Made by a program: the position numbers and the translations under genes | The notes under the pieces: generated by a model | Databases searched by the model: none | What the model was told of the DNA's origin: nothing | Seen by the model: the letters and a program-made list of their open reading frames with translations, nothing else | Shown: one piece after another, positions 18,931-27,603 of the stretch | How positions within the stretch are numbered: position 1 is the stretch's first letter | Layout of the letters: the number at the start of each line of letters is the position of its first letter | From: DATFVJ01 sp963712955 | Lineage (GTDB): Bacteria; Actinomycetota; Actinomycetes; Streptosporangiales; Streptosporangiaceae | DNA: 64,000 nucleotides | Direction of reading: 5' to 3' | Assembly (NCBI GenBank): GCA_963712955.1 | Contig: CAVQKF010000005.1 | Span: 434,001 to 498,000, forward strand

Positions 18931-20733
18931 ATGGCGGCGATCGCGGCAGTGCGCGGGGCGTCCCGGCACGCCAGGCGCGCGCTTTTAGCAGCAAGCCGCC
19001 GGGTCAGATGGCGTTCGCTCGGCGGCATGCTCGGCTGCCTGGTCGTGGCGACTGCCGGCGTGGTCGGCCTTGACGTTGCCAGGAAGGCCGGCCCGCTCAT
19101 CGCCCAGCGCACCGTATCGTCGGTGCCGCCGCCGTTCCTGATCGACATGGGGCCGTCCTCAGGCCTGCTGCTTCCGCTCTGGCAGGTCACCACGGACAAT
19201 GTGCCCGATCAGGCGCCACAGGGCGGCCATGTCGACTCCGGCCTTGTTGACGGCCAGATCGTCATCGCATCCGGGGCCGGCCTGGACGTGCGGGATGGCC
19301 GGACAGGCGGCGCGCGGTGGCACTACTACCGCCAGGGCTGGACGCTGGCCGGCTGGGCGGCGACGCACACCGAGGTTGCCGCCTTCTTCGAGCGCGGCTC
19401 GGGTTCGCCAGCGCACATTCTGGTGGCGCTGGACGCCGCGACCGGCCAGACTCTCTGGCAGAACGAGCGTGACAAGCCGGTCGGCGTCGAGCCCGGCTCG
19501 CTGCGCTGGCTGTCCGGCCCCGACTCCTTCCTTGTCAGCGCCGACGGTCGTGAGGTCTTCGCGGTCGCGTCACGGGCCGGGCTGATCCTGTGGTCACTGC
19601 CGCTGCCGCTAAGCTGCTCGCTGTCCGCGTCCGAGCCGTTCGGTTCCAGCGGTGATGACTCGGCGGTGGACGTATTCTCTTTCGCCTGCGGGACCGCGCA
19701 GCGGTTGCTCGCCGTCAACCCAGTCGACGGCCATATCCGCTGGCGGCTGTCCGCGGGCTCAGGCGCCGCCGAGGTCGTCGTTTTCGGCGGCATAAGCGCG
19801 CTGTGGGACGGCGAGACGCTGCAGGTGCTCAGCGCCAATGGCAGGAGACTGCTGCGCGACAGCGGCGATGGGCTGTGCGGTGACGTGTGCAGGATCGCGG
19901 TGGCCGACGGCCGCGTGTTGCTTGACTATTCCCCTGACGGGACCTCCGAGGTGCTTCAGGCCATGGACGTGCGGAGCGGCGCCACGGCATGGCGCCTGCC
20001 CGCTGGCGCATACCAGGCCATGACGGCCGCTGGCGGCATCGTCTACGCGCTGCGAAGCACGCTCGCGGACGGCCTGATTCCGGCCGCACTCGATGTCATC
20101 GACCCCGCCAGCGGGCAGTTGACCACCGTCCCGCTGCCGCTGGCCTTCCGGCCGGGAGCTGGCAACGAGCCATGGCTCGCCGCCGGGGGCGGCCTGCTCT
20201 ACACCGGGTATCCGCTCGAGTTCTCCGGACCCGCCGGCGGCTACCGTTTGATCGCTCTGCGCAGCGCGCCCTCCGGCCCAGGGCCCGCGGCGCTCGGCGG
20301 CGTGCCGCCGAGCGGGTGGCCGGATACCTGCCGTCTCCTGACCAGCCAGGATCTGGCCATGGCGATGCCCGCAGCGGCGTACACGCGGACGCCAAGCGAG
20401 GTGGATTTCGGTGGGCTGCGGGTGCGCGCCGGGTGTGGCTATCGGGCGATCCAGGCGGGCGACGACGCAGCGGATGTCGACCTGTCTGTCGGGTGGGTCG
20501 CGGCGACTGCACGGCAGGCGGCGCTGCTGCTCGCGGACGCCCTCGCCACGTACCAGCAGGCCGAGCGGCTCCCCGGGCCTGGTGACGAGGCATATGAGCT
20601 CGGTACGCCGGTCGGCCCGGTGATGGTCCGGGCCGGCCGGGTGATCGTCATCGTGCGCGCCGATCAGATCCCGGGCGCCGCGACCGAACTCGCCACGGCG
20701 GCCGTCCTGCGGCTGCGGCGAGATGGCTTCTGA
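18931..20733 (+). CDS. Membrane-anchored PQQ-like beta-propeller protein
   Basis: About 600 residues. One N-terminal hydrophobic segment (LGGMLGCLVVATAGVVGLDV) anchors or exports it. The extracellular part has several WD/PQQ-like blade motifs: LDVRDGRTGGARWHY, LDAATGQTLWQNE, VNPVDGHIRWRLSAG, MDVRSGATAWRLPAG and IDPASGQL. The C-terminal about 120 residues (from DTCRLLTSQDLAMAM) form a separate DUF3558-like domain. Such propellers often scaffold or sense wall material; no enzymatic residue is apparent. AGGAAGGA (18918-18925) is best spaced for ATG 18931; GTG 18928 is alternative. It ends 12 bases before the convergent LCP gene. Confidence 0.8.
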   Translation: MAAIAAVRGASRHARRALLAASRRVRWRSLGGMLGCLVVATAGVVGLDVARKAGPLIAQRTVSSVPPPFLIDMGPSSGLLLPLWQVTTDNVPDQAPQGGHVDSGLVDGQIVIASGAGLDVRDGRTGGARWHYYRQGWTLAGWAATHTEVAAFFERGSGSPAHILVALDAATGQTLWQNERDKPVGVEPGSLRWLSGPDSFLVSADGREVFAVASRAGLILWSLPLPLSCSLSASEPFGSSGDDSAVDVFSFACGTAQRLLAVNPVDGHIRWRLSAGSGAAEVVVFGGISALWDGETLQVLSANGRRLLRDSGDGLCGDVCRIAVADGRVLLDYSPDGTSEVLQAMDVRSGATAWRLPAGAYQAMTAAGGIVYALRSTLADGLIPAALDVIDPASGQLTTVPLPLAFRPGAGNEPWLAAGGGLLYTGYPLEFSGPAGGYRLIALRSAPSGPGPAALGGVPPSGWPDTCRLLTSQDLAMAMPAAAYTRTPSEVDFGGLRVRAGCGYRAIQAGDDAADVDLSVGWVAATARQAALLLADALATYQQAERLPGPGDEAYELGTPVGPVMVRAGRVIVIVRADQIPGAATELATAAVLRLRRDGF

Positions 20734-20745
20734 CGATCACACGGC

Positions 20746-22294
20746 TCACGGTGCGAAGTCCGACGGCTGGTCAGGTCCCGCGAACGCGCTCGCGTCCTTG
20801 CAGATGTTGGTGCTGCCGCTGATGCCGCCATAGGCCTGCGTCAGGTTGGACGGCGGCTTGAGGCTCTTGAAGTTCGAGCCGAGCACCAGGTTGAGGGTGC
20901 CGGGCTGGAGTGCCGGCACGAGCTGCGTCTTAGCGCTTTCGAGCACGGCTCTCAGGGCCTCGACGGCCTGGCAGGTCCTTGGAGGACGCGTATTGGATCA
21001 CATTCGTTATGTACGTGGTGTTGTCCGCGTTCCCCGTGCGCACCACGTTGAACCCGCGTTGCTGGAGCGCCGTCATGGTCGTTCCCGCAAGGCCGCTCAC
21101 GGTGGTGCCGTTCAGTACCTGCACGTTGACCCGGCTGGGGTTGGCCGGCTTCGGTGCCTTCGCGGTCGCGGCTGACGTGGTCTTCTTCTTGCTCGCCTTC
21201 GCCACGTGCACCACGTTGTCGAACTTGATCGCGTTGAACAGCTCATTGGCGGACGGCTGCGCCCAGTCGACGCGGTTGGGATTGTTGGCATCGGCCTCGA
21301 CGGGCACCGAGATCATCTTGACCGAACTTGCGCTCAGCCCTCTCATGCTCTCGGCGATCTTGAGCAGGGTGCTGATTTCAAGCCCGCTGTCTGTGGTGAG
21401 CGAATGCGTCGCCGCATTGGCCAGGGAAAGGAGCCTGCCGGGATCGCCGAGCATGTTGCTCGTCGTGACCTGCTTGGCCAGTGATGCCATGAAGAACTGC
21501 TGGCGCTGGATCCGCTGCAGGTCCGACCCCTGCCCGACATGCCGCTCGCGTACGAAGGCGAGCGCCTGCGCACCATCGACGTGGTGAACCCCTGCGCTCA
21601 GGTTGAGCTTGGAGGCTGGGTCGTCGATCGCCTCAGGAAGGCACACGGTTACGCCGCCGACGGCGTTCACCATCGACTGGAACCCGCTGAAGTCGATCTC
21701 GATGAAGTGGTCGATGTGGATGCCCGTGAGTGTCTCGAGCGTCTTCCACGTGCACGGGGCGCCACCGGAGTCGAACGTCTCATTGAGCATCTCGACCTGC
21801 TGGCTCGCCTGCTGGCCGACGTGGCCCATGCCGTCCGCGTCGCATCCGACCGTGGAGACCAGCGAATCCCGCGGGAAGCTGATGAGCGTAGCGCCGTTAC
21901 GCTGCGGTGATATGTGCATCAGGATCATCGTGTCGGAGCGCGCACCCTGAATGCCATGGCCGAACTTCTTGTTGCTGCCTGCCCTGCTGTCCGAGCCAAT
22001 GAGCAGGATGTTCAGGGCCGAGTTGTACTTGGGCGGCCGCCTGCCGAGCAGGCCATTGACGTTCTCTTTCTGGATGTTCCCCAAGAGGTGGCGCCACTCG
22101 GCGTAGGCGGCGAGCGACGTGCTCACGATCACGACGGTCATGATGGCCGAAATCCAGCCAAGCACGCGCAAGCGCCGTACGTGACCCGCGCGCGCACGGC
22201 GGGGCGGCCGGGCCCGCCGCGGGTCTTCCTGCCACGCGGCCGTGCGGTCCGCCATGCGCCCTGAGCGGTCGTCGAGAACGTCGTAGCGTGTCAT
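20746..22294 (-). pseudogene. LytR-CpsA-Psr (LCP) family ligase with LytR_C domain, one frameshift
   Basis: LCP enzymes move undecaprenyl-pyrophosphate-linked polymers onto peptidoglycan outside the membrane. A basic N-terminal tail is followed by one membrane helix (WISAIMTVVIVSTSLAAYA). The LCP core follows: NILLIGSDSRAG, ARSDTMILMHIS, LISFPRDSLV and AFVRERHVGQGSDLQR with the conserved Arg and Asp residues. The LytR_C domain starts VNVQVLNGTTVSGL. After YASSKDLP the frame breaks near 20968; the natural end (VLESAKTQLVPALQPGTLNL onward) is in the next frame and stops at 20746. One extra base explains it. The core is intact in either case. A GGGAG motif precedes ATG 22294. The gene converges with the propeller gene. 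Confidence 0.88.
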
Positions 22295-22469
22295 CGGCTC
22301 CCTCGAGCGTCCAGTTGTCCCGGTGCGAGGTATTTGTACCGGGCCACGCGGTTACTGCCGCCGACCACCGCGTCGTCCTGTAAGGAAGAGGGCCGTTCCC
22401 TAGTAGATAGGGGACGTCCTCACTTGGTTTACCGCAAATCACTGGCGCAGGGGGGGTGAACGGGGGCTA

Positions 22470-25277
22470 ATGCCGGGCCGCACGCCCACTCCGGGCACCG
22501 CCACCCAACGGAACATCAACCGAACACCAAACGCGGTACAAGCATCGCCGCGTCTGAGCGGATCGTCTGGTAGCGGCGCGTGGCCCCTTAAAGTTGAACC
22601 CGTGCGCATTGGAATCGGCCCTGTGCGGCTGGGGATGGGCTCGGCCGCGGCACGTCAGGCCGAGCCCGGCAAGGCAGTGCCCGGTCAGGCAGCGCCCGGT
22701 CAGGCAGTGCCCGGTCAGGCAGCGCCCGGTCAGGCAGCGCCCGGTGGCGCCGCGCAGCCAGCTCCGCCACGGCCCCGCGATCCGGCGCGTACCCGCCACG
22801 CCGTGCCAGGTAGCTCCCGCTGGTCGCGGCCGAGTGGTCCACGGCTGAGCGGTACCGGTGGCGGGACAACCGCGGGCCAGGTGCTCGCGCGGGTTACCCT
22901 GCTCCCGCCACTGCTGCTGATGGCGTGGCTGCTGCCCGGCCTGCTGCTGCTTCTCGCCGGGCGATTCACACCAGTGCTGATGCTGGCCCTCTGGGTGCCG
23001 CTTGCCGTGGCGCTGACCGTGGCAGTTCTTGCCTTCGTTCCGCTCGCCTGGCCACAGCGCAGAACGCCCTGGTGGACCGTGGCCGCGGTGATCGCGATCG
23101 CTGTCGGCTTCGGCGTGTGGCAGGCCGTGATGCACTCACAGCAGGTCATCGTGCGGCGCGATCCTGCGACATATCTGCAGTTCGCCTCCTGGATCGCGCA
23201 GCACGGCTCGCTGCCGGTCCCGCAGCTCGGATCCGCGTTCGGCGCCCCAGTGCCCGGCCTCAGCTTCGCGAGCCTCGGCTTCTATCAGCACGGCACCGCG
23301 GTCGTGCCGCAGTTCATGGCAGGCCTGCCGATAACGCTCGCAGCGGCATTCTGGATCAATGGCATACAGCTCGCGGTGTACATAGCCCCGGTGCTCGGCG
23401 CGTGCGCGGTGCTCACCTTTGGCGGCCTCGTCGGTCGGCTGTGCGGCCCGCGCTGGGCGCCGCTCGGCGCACTCATGCTCGCTCTCAGCCTTCCCGAGGT
23501 GTACACGAGCCGGTCCACCTTCAGCGAGCCGCTGGCGCAGATCCTGCTGTTCGGCGGGTTCTGCCTGGTGACCGAGGCGCTGTGGCTGACACCCGCGCGC
23601 CGCGCAGCAGCCCCTGGCGGCGCGAGTACGGGCAGCGCGGTCCCCGCAGCCCGCCCGGCCGCCACGGCGCCCGCGGCCGGAGCAGTCCCCACATCCCCTG
23701 CAGCTCCCTCAGCCCCTGTGGCCCCTGCAGCCCACCCGGCCGCCACGGCACCCGCAGCCGAAGCAGTCCCCACATCCCCTGCAGCTCGCCCGGCCGCCAC
23801 GGCACCCGCAGCCGAAGCAGCCTCGAAAGCCCATGCAGCCCCCCCAGCCGCCACAACCCCCCCAGCCGCCACAACCCCCCCAGCCGCCACAACCCCCCCA
23901 GCCGTCACGGTCCCCGCGGCCCCCGAGGCCGCGCAGGTACGGACGCGCAGATCGGCTTGGCTGATGGCCGGGCTCGGCGGCCTCGCGTTCGGCCTTTCCA
24001 CTCTGGTACGCATCGACGGGATCAGCGACATCCTGCCCGTCATCCTTTTCTGCGGCGTGCTTTATGCGACGCGCCGGATGGTGGGGGTGCCGCTGGCGGC
24101 GGGGCTCGCGCTTGGCGCCGCGTACGGGCTCGCTGACGGGTACATACTGTCCCGCCCGTACCTGAACTCGCTTGCTTCGCTGATGCGCCCGCTGGGATAC
24201 GCTGCCGCCGGGTTTGCCATTGCGACGGCCGCGCTTGTGGTGGCATCGCGGTGGCGGAGGCTACCGGACCTGCGCCGCGGCAGGTGGAGCTGGGTACCTG
24301 ACCTCGCCGCGCTGGCGGTGGTACTGGTCATCGTGGGCTTCTTCATCAGGCCTCTGGTCCAGACCGTGCGTGGCGAGATTAATCCTGTAACGGTCGCATT
24401 CATCGCCGAGGTGCAGAAGCTCGCGCATCTGCCCATCGACCCGCACCGAACCTACGCGGAGGACAGCCTGTACTGGGTGATCTGGTACATCGGGCTGCCA
24501 TCGGTGCTGCTTGCCACTTTCGGAGCGGCGCTGCTCGCCCGCAGGTTCCTGCGCGGCTCGGCCCTGATCTGGGGCCTGCCGGTAATGGTTATCGGCTGGT
24601 CGCTCGTCACCACGCTATGGAAGCCGGGCATCGTCCCAGACCAGCCATGGGCGAGCCGCCGACTGGTACCCGTCGTGCTGCCCGGGATCGTGCTTTTCGC
24701 GGTCTGGACGTGCGGCTGGCTGGTCAGGCGGGCGCGGGCCCGCGGGGCGGGACGGGTCGCCCAGGGGGCGGTGGCTGCCTGCTGCGCGGTCGCGGTGCTT
24801 CTGCCCGCCGCGGTCACCACATTCGGGCTCGGCCTGGGTCGCGCACCCGACGGCGGCATCAGGGTCGTCGCGGACGGGCTCGCGTTCAAGCGCACCGACA
24901 CCGGTGAGATCGTCGTGGTCAGCCAGTTGTGCCGCGCCATCGGGCCGGGTTCCGCCGCGGTCATCTTGGATTCGCTGACCGCGGACAGGTTCACCCAGAT
25001 CGTGCGCGGGATGTGCGGCGTACCTGCCGCCCACATGGACTCGCCGACACAAGCCACTATGGCGCAGGTGGTGGCGGGAATCCAGCGGGCGGGGCGGCGG
25101 CCGGTGCTGCTCGCGGCTGACGCCGCGCAGCTCGCGCCGTACGGCGGCACCATCACCCGTGTGGTGTACCGCGCGACCCGCCAGGACGAGCATCGGCTCA
25201 CCCAGCCCCCGACCACGACGTGGCGGATCCTCTACCAGGTGTGGATGTCCAGGCCTAGCCCGCAACCAGGTACGTGA
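22470..25277 (+). CDS. Large polytopic membrane protein, GT-C-like, with repeat inserts
   Basis: 935-residue protein. About 120 low-complexity N-terminal residues include five PGQA(A/V) repeats. Then 10-12 hydrophobic segments follow, the first extracellular loop carrying VRRDPATYLQFASWIAQHG, whose Arg-Asp is placed like the catalytic Asp of GT39/GT83-type GT-C enzymes. A 100-residue Ala/Pro/Thr insert (PAATTPPAATT and longer repeats) separates helices. The C-terminal soluble part contains VSQLCRAIGPGSAAVILDS. This is probably a lipid-linked sugar transferase or polymer export factor; the family is not secure. It is divergent from the LCP gene, with a 175-base shared upstream region. The next gene overlaps its stop (GTGA). 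Confidence 0.72.
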   Translation: MPGRTPTPGTATQRNINRTPNAVQASPRLSGSSGSGAWPLKVEPVRIGIGPVRLGMGSAAARQAEPGKAVPGQAAPGQAVPGQAAPGQAAPGGAAQPAPPRPRDPARTRHAVPGSSRWSRPSGPRLSGTGGGTTAGQVLARVTLLPPLLLMAWLLPGLLLLLAGRFTPVLMLALWVPLAVALTVAVLAFVPLAWPQRRTPWWTVAAVIAIAVGFGVWQAVMHSQQVIVRRDPATYLQFASWIAQHGSLPVPQLGSAFGAPVPGLSFASLGFYQHGTAVVPQFMAGLPITLAAAFWINGIQLAVYIAPVLGACAVLTFGGLVGRLCGPRWAPLGALMLALSLPEVYTSRSTFSEPLAQILLFGGFCLVTEALWLTPARRAAAPGGASTGSAVPAARPAATAPAAGAVPTSPAAPSAPVAPAAHPAATAPAAEAVPTSPAARPAATAPAAEAASKAHAAPPAATTPPAATTPPAATTPPAVTVPAAPEAAQVRTRRSAWLMAGLGGLAFGLSTLVRIDGISDILPVILFCGVLYATRRMVGVPLAAGLALGAAYGLADGYILSRPYLNSLASLMRPLGYAAAGFAIATAALVVASRWRRLPDLRRGRWSWVPDLAALAVVLVIVGFFIRPLVQTVRGEINPVTVAFIAEVQKLAHLPIDPHRTYAEDSLYWVIWYIGLPSVLLATFGAALLARRFLRGSALIWGLPVMVIGWSLVTTLWKPGIVPDQPWASRRLVPVVLPGIVLFAVWTCGWLVRRARARGAGRVAQGAVAACCAVAVLLPAAVTTFGLGLGRAPDGGIRVVADGLAFKRTDTGEIVVVSQLCRAIGPGSAAVILDSLTADRFTQIVRGMCGVPAAHMDSPTQATMAQVVAGIQRAGRRPVLLAADAAQLAPYGGTITRVVYRATRQDEHRLTQPPTTTWRILYQVWMSRPSPQPGT
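22665..22745 (+). repeat. 15-bp tandem repeat, five copies
   Basis: Unit CCCGGTCAGGCAGCG at 22665, 22680, 22695, 22710 and 22725, encoding PGQAA/PGQAV in the N-terminus of the polytopic membrane protein. Confidence 0.9.
23837..23908 (+). repeat. 18-bp tandem repeat encoding PPAATT
   Basis: Unit CCAGCCGCCACAACCCCC repeats three to four times, within a longer Ala/Pro-rich insert (about 23640-23930) that also contains near-identical 50-bp blocks around 23740 and 23790. The frame is kept throughout. Confidence 0.85.
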
Positions 25278-26275
25278 CCGGGGTATCCTCGCCCGGCGTG
25301 AGTACTCGCATGCCGCGGCCAGCGGGTGAGCGCGCGGGATGGCCCGCGCAGCCCTCGGATCCTGCTTTGCCGTCTTCGGATGCAGCGGCAAAGCCGCACG
25401 TCTCGATCGTGCTGCCGTGCTTCAACGAGCAGGATCATGTCGTGCTCGAGGTGGAGCGGATCTGCCAGTCAATGGACGCCAGCGGCGTGTCCTACGAGCT
25501 GATCGCGGTCGACGACGCCTCGACCGATTCGACGCTTGCCAGGCTGCGAGAAGCCGAACCCGGTTTCCCGCGCCTTCGGGTGGTGCACTTCCCGCGCAAC
25601 GGCGGTTCCGGCACGGTGCGCCGGATCGGCACACAGCAGGCCAAGGGTGAGATCGTCGTGTGGACCGACGCCGACATGAGCTACCCGAACGGGCAGATTC
25701 CCGAGCTCGTCGCGATACTTGACGCGGACCCGACGGTAGACCAGGTGGTCGGGGCGCGGACGTCCGAAGCCGGTAAGCACAAGCTGCTGCGGGTCCCGGC
25801 GAAATGGTTCATCCGCAAGCTGGCCGAGCATCTCGTCAACTCGGAAATCCCCGACCTCAACTCCGGGCTGAGGGCGTTCCGCCGCGAGGTCGCGCTGCCG
25901 TACATGCGGCTCCTGCCGCCCGGCTTCTCCTGCGTCACCACGATCACGCTGGCGTTCCTCTCGAACGAGCACGAGGTACGTTACGTGCCGATCGACTATG
26001 CCAAGCGGGCCGGCTCGTCGAAGTTCCATTTCTTCTCCGACGCCTACAGGTACATCCTGCAGGTGCTGCGGATGGTGATGTACTTCAACCCGCTCAAGGT
26101 GCTGATGCCACCCGCGTTGTTCCTGCTCGGCCTTGGCCTGGCCAAGGCCGTGTACGACATGGTGGTGCACCCGCTCTACTTCGCGATCAACACGGTGCTC
26201 ATCTTCGTGACCGGGCTGATCATCGCCTCACTCGCGCTGCTCGCCGACCTGATCGTCCGCTCGCGCGGAGAATGA
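25274..26275 (+). CDS. Family 2 glycosyltransferase, polyprenyl-phosphate type (DPM1/GtrB-like)
   Basis: About 333 residues. GT-A domain with VSIVLPCFNEQDHV, AVDDASTDST and the metal-binding WTDADMSYP. GSSKFHFFSDAYRY precedes two C-terminal membrane helices (ALFLLGLGLAKAVYD and NTVLIFVTGLIIASLALLA). This arrangement matches enzymes that load a sugar onto polyprenyl phosphate, supplying the lipid-linked donor that GT-C proteins use; the two polytopic proteins upstream are candidate users. GTG 25274 overlaps the previous stop; GTG 25298 is an alternative. Confidence 0.85.
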   Translation: MTGVSSPGVSTRMPRPAGERAGWPAQPSDPALPSSDAAAKPHVSIVLPCFNEQDHVVLEVERICQSMDASGVSYELIAVDDASTDSTLARLREAEPGFPRLRVVHFPRNGGSGTVRRIGTQQAKGEIVVWTDADMSYPNGQIPELVAILDADPTVDQVVGARTSEAGKHKLLRVPAKWFIRKLAEHLVNSEIPDLNSGLRAFRREVALPYMRLLPPGFSCVTTITLAFLSNEHEVRYVPIDYAKRAGSSKFHFFSDAYRYILQVLRMVMYFNPLKVLMPPALFLLGLGLAKAVYDMVVHPLYFAINTVLIFVTGLIIASLALLADLIVRSRGE

Positions 26276-26282
26276 GGCGCGG

Positions 26283-27596
26283 ATGGAGAATGAGGCGCGG
26301 ATGCGGATCGCGCTGATCGGGCCCGCTCACCCGTACAAGGGCGGCGGCGCGCGGCATACGACCGAACTCGCCCTCCGGCTGGCGGCCGCCGGGCACGACG
26401 TCGTGATCGAGTCGTGGCGGGCGATGTACCCCGCGGCGCTTTACCCGGGCGTGCAGACCGCCCCGGCGGCGGAGGGCGAGCCGTATCCGCGCACGCGCAG
26501 GCTGCTGTCCTGGCGCAGGCCAGACGGCTGGCTGCGGGCCGGGAGACGGCTACGTGACTGCGACCTGGCCGTGTTCACTTTCCTCGCGCCCGTCCAGGTA
26601 CCCGCGTACCTGGTCATCATGCGGGGCATGCGCCACGGCAGCGCAGCCCCAGCCGCGGTCGTGATCTGCCACAACGTGCTGCCGCACGAACGAAGGCCGG
26701 GCGACATCGCGCTCACTCGCGCGCTGCTCCACCATGCCACTGCGGTTCTTACACATACCGAACGGCTTGCGCGGGCGGCGCGGGATCTCGCACCTGGCAC
26801 GCCCGTCCAGGTGGCAGATTTGCCGCCGCACCTGCCCGCTGTGCCTGCCCGGGTGGCCGACTCCCCGGACCCCCCGCCTGCGCCGCAGGCGGCGCGCGAC
26901 GCGGCAGCCGTTACGGCTGTGCCTGTCCGGGGGGCCGACCCCCCGGACGCGCCGCCTGCGCCGCAGGCGGCGCGCCACGCGGCAGCCGTTACGGCTGTGC
27001 CTGGCGAACCTGGTCGGGCCGGGCAGCTACCGCCCGCCCCGGCCTCGCTCCACCTGCTGTTCTTCGGGATCGTGCGCCCGTACAAGGGGCTTGACGTGCT
27101 GTTGCGGGCGCTGGCGCTGGCGCGGCCAGGCAGCGGGCTGACGCTCACGCTGACGGTTGCCGGTGAGTTCTGGGGTGGCCTGGATGCCACCAGGGCGCTC
27201 GTGTCCGAGCTGGGCCTTGACGATCGGGTGGAACTGCGCCCTGGCTACGTGCCCGCCGGTGACATCGGGGCGCTGCTGCGCCGGGCCGACGCTCTGGTGC
27301 TTCCTTACCGCTCGGCCACCGCCTCGCAGAACGCCTGGCTGGCGTTCGCCCATGGGGTGCCTGTCATCGCCACCCGCACGGGGACGTTCTGCAAGCAGGT
27401 CAGCGACGGCATGGACGGCCTGCTGTGCGAGCCGGGGGACCACGCGAGCCTGGCGGCGGTCCTGGCCGGGTTCAGCAAGCCCGGTGTCGCCGAACGGCTG
27501 CGCCGCGGCGTAAGGCCGGTGGAGCCTGACGCGCTGTGGGAGGCGTACCTGGACGCGCTGCTTGCCGCAGCGGCGCCGGGCACGCCTCCCACATGA
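26283..27596 (+). CDS. Family 4 glycosyltransferase with duplicated interdomain linker
   Basis: GT-B glycosyltransferase of about 437 residues. The N-terminal Rossmann domain starts MRIALIGPAHPYKGGGARH. The C-terminal domain has HLLFFGIVRPYKGLDVLL, AGEFWGGL, RADALVLPYRSATASQ and GVPVIATRTGTF, the last two forming the nucleotide-sugar site. Between the domains lies a linker of about 55 residues made of two copies of a 26-residue unit (78-bp repeat). ATG 26301 (directly at MRIALIG) is as likely as 26283, because the upstream GAATGAGGCGCGGATG is itself duplicated. The gene ends 7 bases before the convergent MFS gene. Confidence 0.85.
   Translation: MENEARMRIALIGPAHPYKGGGARHTTELALRLAAAGHDVVIESWRAMYPAALYPGVQTAPAAEGEPYPRTRRLLSWRRPDGWLRAGRRLRDCDLAVFTFLAPVQVPAYLVIMRGMRHGSAAPAAVVICHNVLPHERRPGDIALTRALLHHATAVLTHTERLARAARDLAPGTPVQVADLPPHLPAVPARVADSPDPPPAPQAARDAAAVTAVPVRGADPPDAPPAPQAARHAAAVTAVPGEPGRAGQLPPAPASLHLLFFGIVRPYKGLDVLLRALALARPGSGLTLTLTVAGEFWGGLDATRALVSELGLDDRVELRPGYVPAGDIGALLRRADALVLPYRSATASQNAWLAFAHGVPVIATRTGTFCKQVSDGMDGLLCEPGDHASLAAVLAGFSKPGVAERLRRGVRPVEPDALWEAYLDALLAAAAPGTPPT
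26841..26996 (+). repeat. 78-bp tandem duplication in the GT4 gene
   Basis: Copies at 26841-26918 and 26919-26996 with a few substitutions. Each contains the near-palindrome CGCCTGCGCCGCAGGCG and encodes 26 residues, so the frame is unaffected. Confidence 0.85.
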
Positions 27597-27603
27597 ACGG
27601 GCG

